This document shows, piece by piece, positions 32,519 through 36,090 of a DNA stretch of 36,090 bases. Numbering within the stretch: the stretch's first letter is position 1; every line of letters starts with the position of its first letter. A program made the position numbers and the translations under genes. A model generated the notes under the pieces. That model was not told the DNA's origin. It saw only the letters and a program-made list of their open reading frames with translations, and ran no database searches. This stretch comes from an uncultured Erysipelotrichaceae bacterium. Its GTDB lineage: Bacteria > Bacillota_I > Bacilli_A > RF39 > UBA660. Where the stretch lies: the NCBI GenBank assembly GCA_902761685.1, contig CACWLI010000013.1, positions 1-36,090 on the forward strand, read 5' to 3'.

Positions 32519-33292
32519 TTTTGTTCTCTTTAAAATACTAATTGTGTCTAAGTAGGTTTGATAATCATAATCAATTAAACATTTTGTTGTTTCATCAAAA
32601 ACACTATATGTATTTGATATAGAGTATTTAAAAAATTCTCTTAAATTATATGGCAAATAATCAAATAATGTTTCTTTTGTTTCTTCTAAGAAACCTTTTC
32701 TTTTGGAAAAAAGCTCTTGAAATTTTTTATAATCTACATTATAAAGATATGCTAGTGTAAATAACGCTATTCTATGGCTAGAAAAGTAAAATGCTGAATC
32801 ATAATCTGTTTCTTGATTTTTGTGACCTTTAAATACACCACCATCTAAATCAATTAGTTTTAAATCATTATGATTAAATAATATATTTTTACTATAAATA
32901 TCATAATATGCAAATCCATTATTATTAATAAAATCTATTGCTTTGGAAAGCTTAATCATTAATTCCTTTCTTCTTTCAAATGATTCTTTATCTGTTTTAT
33001 CAAAAATACTTCCAGATATTATCGTATCAATAAAAGAAAAATCTCTATAATTTATCATTCCATATCCAAGTGTTCCAGTTCTATCATATAGTAAAAATTC
33101 TGGTGTTACTAAAGAATCGTGTTTAAGTTCATCTAATCTTTCTATTGTATAGATTCTATCTTGATTTAAATATTCTTTTTTTATAAATTTTAAAAAGTAT
33201 TCATCATTATAGAATCTTATTGATTCTGTTCCATTAGATATATGTGCTTTAAAATCATTTAAAAATCTTTTAGAAACAAATTTACTTTCCAT
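32516..33292 (-). CDS. protein kinase-fold protein
   Basis: 258 aa, soluble. A kinase-like (RIO/APH-type) fold is suggested by FLKFIKKE with Lys35 as the ATP-binding lysine candidate, YYDIYSKNIL with Asp131 and Asn136 as the catalytic loop (HRD written as YYD), and LIDLDGG with Asp148 as the DFG-like metal ligand. The remaining helical part is not recognised. RBS AAAGGGG is good. Its promoter shares -35 DNA with that of the ABC transporter. The substrate, protein or small molecule, cannot be told. Confidence 0.75.
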   Translation of the reverse strand: MESKFVSKRFLNDFKAHISNGTESIRFYNDEYFLKFIKKEYLNQDRIYTIERLDELKHDSLVTPEFLLYDRTGTLGYGMINYRDFSFIDTIISGSIFDKTDKESFERRKELMIKLSKAIDFINNNGFAYYDIYSKNILFNHNDLKLIDLDGGVFKGHKNQETDYDSAFYFSSHRIALFTLAYLYNVDYKKFQELFSKRKGFLEETKETLFDYLPYNLREFFKYSISNTYSVFDETTKCLIDYDYQTYLDTISILKRTK

Positions 33293-33316
33293 ATTTTCCC
33301 CTTTAAATTGTAGTAT

Positions 33317-33345
33317 ATATTATCAAAAATATAGCTTATTGTCAA
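33317..33345 (-). promoter_or_regulatory. promoter of the kinase-like gene
   Basis: On the minus strand: perfect TTGACA (33345-33340), 17-nt spacer, TAATAT (33322-33317) with upstream TGA. Strong SigA match. Confidence 0.8.
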
Positions 33346-33368
33346 ACAAGTTGATTATATGATAAAAT
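33339..33368 (+). promoter_or_regulatory. promoter of the ABC transporter gene
   Basis: TTGTCA (33339-33344), 18-nt spacer, TAAAAT (33363-33368) with upstream TGA (extended -10). Its -35 covers the same bases as the -35 of the divergent promoter. ATAGGAG follows before the ATG. Confidence 0.65.
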
Positions 33369-33387
33369 ACTTATTATAGGAGAATAT

Positions 33388-35877
33388 ATGATAGAATTAA
33401 AAGGTGTTAGTAAAACTTATAAAGCTAAAAAAGGTGTTGATACTAAAGCACTTAATAATATAAATTTAAAACTTGATAATAAATGTTTAGTTTTTATAGT
33501 TGGAAAAAGCGGTAGTGGAAAAAGTACACTTTTAAATCTACTTGGAGGATTAGATACACCTGATAAAGGAAATATATTTATTGATAATGTTGACATATGT
33601 AAATTAAGTAATAAAGAATTAGATTTATATAGGAATTCATATGTTGGTTTTATTTTTCAAGAGTTTAATTTATTAAATGAATTTAATGTTGAAGAAAATA
33701 TTGATATATCATTAAAACTTCAAAATATAGAAGATAAAAACAAAATAAATGAAATATTAAAAAGTGTTGATTTAAAAAATCTAAATAATAGAAATATTAA
33801 TGAATTATCTGGTGGGCAAAAACAAAGAGTTTCTATTGCGAGAGCATTAATAAAAAAGCCAAAATTGATTTTAGCTGATGAACCAACAGGTAATTTAGAT
33901 AGAAAATCTAGTGATCAAGTGTTTAGTATTCTAAAAGATATAAGTAAAAATGAACTTGTAGTAGTAGTATCTCATGATATTGAATCAGCTAATATTTATG
34001 CAGATAGGATTATTAGAATAGAAGATGGAAAAATTGTAGATGATAATCAAGAAAAAGAAATAAAGAAAAATGAGAATGTTGTTAATTTTACTAATTCTAA
34101 AATGCCTTTATCATATATATTAAAAATGGCATATTCTTATATTATGAATAAACCATTTAGATTAGTGATGACTATTTTATTAACAATGTTATCTTTATCT
34201 TTTATGTGTTTTGCTATAAATGTGTATTTATTTGATGGAAATGCTTTACATATTGATACAATTAATAAGAATAATGAATATAGTTTGAATATAGATTATA
34301 GAGAAATAATAATAGATACTAATGAGTCAAGAGATGAAAAAAAATTAAAGATAAATGATGAAAATATATCATATTTGAAAGATATAACAAAGTCAACAAT
34401 AAATCCTGAGTATACATTATATGAGAATGGCAAAAGTATAAGATTTGAATTTGGAAGTAAAACTGAAGAATTTGAAGATAATGAAGCTTTTGATTATTTA
34501 CCTTCTAATTTTAAGTTTGTAGAATTAAATGATAATAGAATTGTTGGAAAAATAATTGGATCTTATCCAAAAGATAATAATGAAGTGTTAGTTCACAAAT
34601 ATTTTGCAGATTATTTAATTAATTTTGGTATAAGAGATAGTGAAAATGAATTATATTTTGCTAATAATTATGATGAAATTGTTAATTCAAATCATTTGAT
34701 TAAACTGTCTAATCATAATGTTAAAATAGTTGGAATAGTTGATGATGATAAACATTTATTTGAAAGAGGAATAAAAAGCGGTGAATTTTGGTCAAATGAT
34801 TTGAAAAGATTCTATAATGAAAATTATTCAATTAAATCAGCCATTGTTTATGTTAATAAAAAATTTATTAATGATATTAATTTAGAAAATGAATTAGATT
34901 TATCAAATATAGATATAAGGTGTAATAATATTCATAGTTCAAATGAAACAAAACAATTAACAAATGAAATAGAATATATTGATTTAAATGGTGATAATAA
35001 AAAAATAGATTATTTAAATGAAGATGAAATAATAATATCTTTAGATACTTTGAGAAATTACGTAGATGAATATAATTTCAAATTAGAAGATTATTTAAAA
35101 AATAATTCTAGTCTTTCATATAATGAATTAATTAAAAATTATACAATAAGCTTTGTTAAAGAAAATGATTTAAACATAAATATTGATTTGATAGATAGAT
35201 CACTTGATAATGAGAAAAAAACAAATATGAAATTAGTAGGTATTTCATTAGAAGATTATAATTATATAAGCAATGATTATAAGGGTATTAACGATAATTT
35301 AAAGAGTATTTCATCTGTCTTTGTATATGTTACAGATAATAAAATATTAAAAAATCTTTTTAATGAATTAACAGTAATGTATGATGAAAGTTATTTTTTG
35401 CCTGGCAATAAATTCTTTATTAGTTATGATAATTCTTTAAGAGTTAGTAGTGTAATATATGTATATAGTATAATAAAAAAATACTTATTATCTCTAAGTT
35501 TAATATTTATCGGTTTCACATCTTTATTAATACTAAATTTTATATCTAATTCAATTAGTAGTTATAAAAAAGAAATTGGTATATTAAGAAGTATAGGTAC
35601 AAAGTCTATAGATATTGTTAAACTATTTGGAATAGAAACTCTTTTAATAGCATTATTATCATGGATATTTGGAATTATCGTGTGGTTAGTACAATGCTAC
35701 TTATTAAATGATTCTATATTTGGAAATTTATATTTTATATTGGATGGTATATTAATAAACCCACTTGTACCAATTATAGTATTGGTATTTAATTTTATTA
35801 TTTCACTATTGATAACAATTATATTGATAGATAAGATAAATAAAGTTAAACCAATAGAAGTGATTTTAGATAGATAA
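33388..35877 (+). CDS. ABC transporter, ATPase fused to FtsX-like permease (MacB-type)
   Basis: 829 aa. N-terminal ABC ATPase: Walker A GKSGSGKST (39-47), Q-loop FIFQEFN, signature LSGGQKQR (140-147), Walker B LILADEP, H-loop SHD (195-197). A permease follows: first membrane helix about 255-280, a long extracellular region (about 285-690) rich in Asn, Asp and Lys, then three helices (about 695-830) with SYKKEIGILRSIGTKS typical of FtsX/MacB permeases. Such pumps move peptides or lipids outward, or sense antimicrobial peptides; the cargo is unknown. The fusion means one polypeptide forms half of a dimeric exporter. Confidence 0.93.
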   Translation: MIELKGVSKTYKAKKGVDTKALNNINLKLDNKCLVFIVGKSGSGKSTLLNLLGGLDTPDKGNIFIDNVDICKLSNKELDLYRNSYVGFIFQEFNLLNEFNVEENIDISLKLQNIEDKNKINEILKSVDLKNLNNRNINELSGGQKQRVSIARALIKKPKLILADEPTGNLDRKSSDQVFSILKDISKNELVVVVSHDIESANIYADRIIRIEDGKIVDDNQEKEIKKNENVVNFTNSKMPLSYILKMAYSYIMNKPFRLVMTILLTMLSLSFMCFAINVYLFDGNALHIDTINKNNEYSLNIDYREIIIDTNESRDEKKLKINDENISYLKDITKSTINPEYTLYENGKSIRFEFGSKTEEFEDNEAFDYLPSNFKFVELNDNRIVGKIIGSYPKDNNEVLVHKYFADYLINFGIRDSENELYFANNYDEIVNSNHLIKLSNHNVKIVGIVDDDKHLFERGIKSGEFWSNDLKRFYNENYSIKSAIVYVNKKFINDINLENELDLSNIDIRCNNIHSSNETKQLTNEIEYIDLNGDNKKIDYLNEDEIIISLDTLRNYVDEYNFKLEDYLKNNSSLSYNELIKNYTISFVKENDLNINIDLIDRSLDNEKKTNMKLVGISLEDYNYISNDYKGINDNLKSISSVFVYVTDNKILKNLFNELTVMYDESYFLPGNKFFISYDNSLRVSSVIYVYSIIKKYLLSLSLIFIGFTSLLILNFISNSISSYKKEIGILRSIGTKSIDIVKLFGIETLLIALLSWIFGIIVWLVQCYLLNDSIFGNLYFILDGILINPLVPIIVLVFNFIISLLITIILIDKINKVKPIEVILDR

Positions 35878-35908
35878 AAAAGAAATACATTGTATTTCTT
35901 TTTTTTTA
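35876..35908 (+). terminator. intrinsic terminator after the ABC transporter
   Basis: AAAAAGAAATAC (35877-35888) pairs with GTATTTCTTTTT (35892-35903) over loop ATT, followed by more T. Confidence 0.85.
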
Positions 35909-35910
35909 TA

Positions 35911-35939
35911 TTGTTATATTTTTTTTTATGTATTATAAT
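35911..35939 (+). promoter_or_regulatory. promoter of the partial secreted-protein gene
   Basis: TTGTTA (35911-35916), 17-nt spacer, TATAAT (35934-35939). Confidence 0.7.
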
Positions 35940-35962
35940 TAATATATAATATGGTGGTGGAT

Positions 35963-36090
35963 ATGAAGAAAGTGCTTAAATATTTAATTGTTTTATTAAT
36001 AATGATTTGCCCATTATTAATAAAAGCAAATACATATAATTTAGAGAAAGAAAATGTAAATGGATATATATTAAGAAATGCATATAGAGA
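35963..36090 (+). CDS. start of a secreted protein, cut by the window end
   Basis: The first 42 codons only. MKKVLKYLIVLLIMICPLL and following residues form a signal peptide with a likely cleavage after KA (about residue 22), then NTYNLEKENV. A start at ATG 35951 is also possible, but GGTGG at 35956-35960 suits the later ATG only loosely. No domain can be judged from this fragment. Confidence 0.6.
   Translation, partial: MKKVLKYLIVLLIMICPLLIKANTYNLEKENVNGYILRNAYR

Noticed and set aside
1..36090. CRISPR array, insertion sequence, phage or transposase genes
   Set aside because: No repeat-spacer pattern, transposase, integrase or terminal repeats were seen.
1..36090. Alternative genetic code (TGA as Trp) as in Mycoplasma
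   Set aside because: TGA serves as stop at pssA, spoVAC, spoVAD and others, and Trp is written TGG in leuS and other genes.

Overview
The window is a very AT-rich chromosomal segment from a low-GC Gram-positive bacterium. It uses the standard code: TGA ends pssA, spoVAC and spoVAD, and Trp is TGG. Ribosome-binding sites are AGGAG-like, a T-box precedes leuS, and scpA/scpB, an RNase J, a MurT/GatD-like pair and a spoVA operon are present. This suggests an uncultured, spore-forming member of the Bacilli (RF39/RFN20/Erysipelotrichia-like). The lineage is inferred from style and gene content, not from a marker comparison.

Region 1 (1-11680) is accessory and holds the most interesting system. It encodes a small helical protein with an Ala/Ser/Gly tail and then a giant protein split over two frames (499-1230 and the frame open from 1209 to 8504). 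The frames meet at a dnaX-type heptamer A_AAA_AAG with an SD-like AGGAAA 12 nt upstream; a -1 shift would give one protein of about 2668 aa. It carries two zinc ribbons, a hydrophobic segment, long coiled coils, a duplicated module, a papain-like His/Asn-Ser-Trp region and a C-terminal ADP-ribosyltransferase-like domain. The next gene, 1 nt away, is an ADP-ribosylglycohydrolase, the enzyme that reverses ADP-ribosylation. This is a toxin/immunity arrangement. Downstream lie an unrecognised 224-aa gene and a three-gene operon (83-aa helical protein, 206-aa protein with exact 35-aa repeats, DUF4176 protein) of the kind found in type VII secretion effector loci.

Region 2 (11683-19615) is housekeeping: trmL, rpoZ, a partly degenerate RNase J, a cysteine desulfurase coupled to thiI (tRNA thiolation), then a Leu T-box controlling a small membrane protein and leuS.

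Region 3 (19630-24285) is envelope: pssA-psd (phosphatidylethanolamine synthesis) converge on a minus-strand murT-gatD-like pair, followed by a minus-strand L,D-transpeptidase with Ig-like domains. The murT/gatD pair is divergent and seems to lack the glutaminase cysteine.

Region 4 (24307-27541) holds a copZ-copA copper export operon and a thioredoxin-like CPWC lipoprotein. Region 5 (27542-30032) has a 335-nt gene-free AT-rich stretch, tRNA-Glu(CUC), a DUF1653 gene and spoVAC-spoVAD-spoVAE, which import dipicolinic acid into the forespore. Region 6 (30035-36090) has a membrane-anchored Pro-rich protein, scpA-scpB, a minus-strand kinase-fold protein sharing a back-to-back promoter region with a MacB-like ABC transporter, and the start of a secreted protein cut by the window end. 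Most transcription units end in clean AT-rich hairpins with T-runs, often followed at once by an extended -10 promoter (TGnTATAAT).
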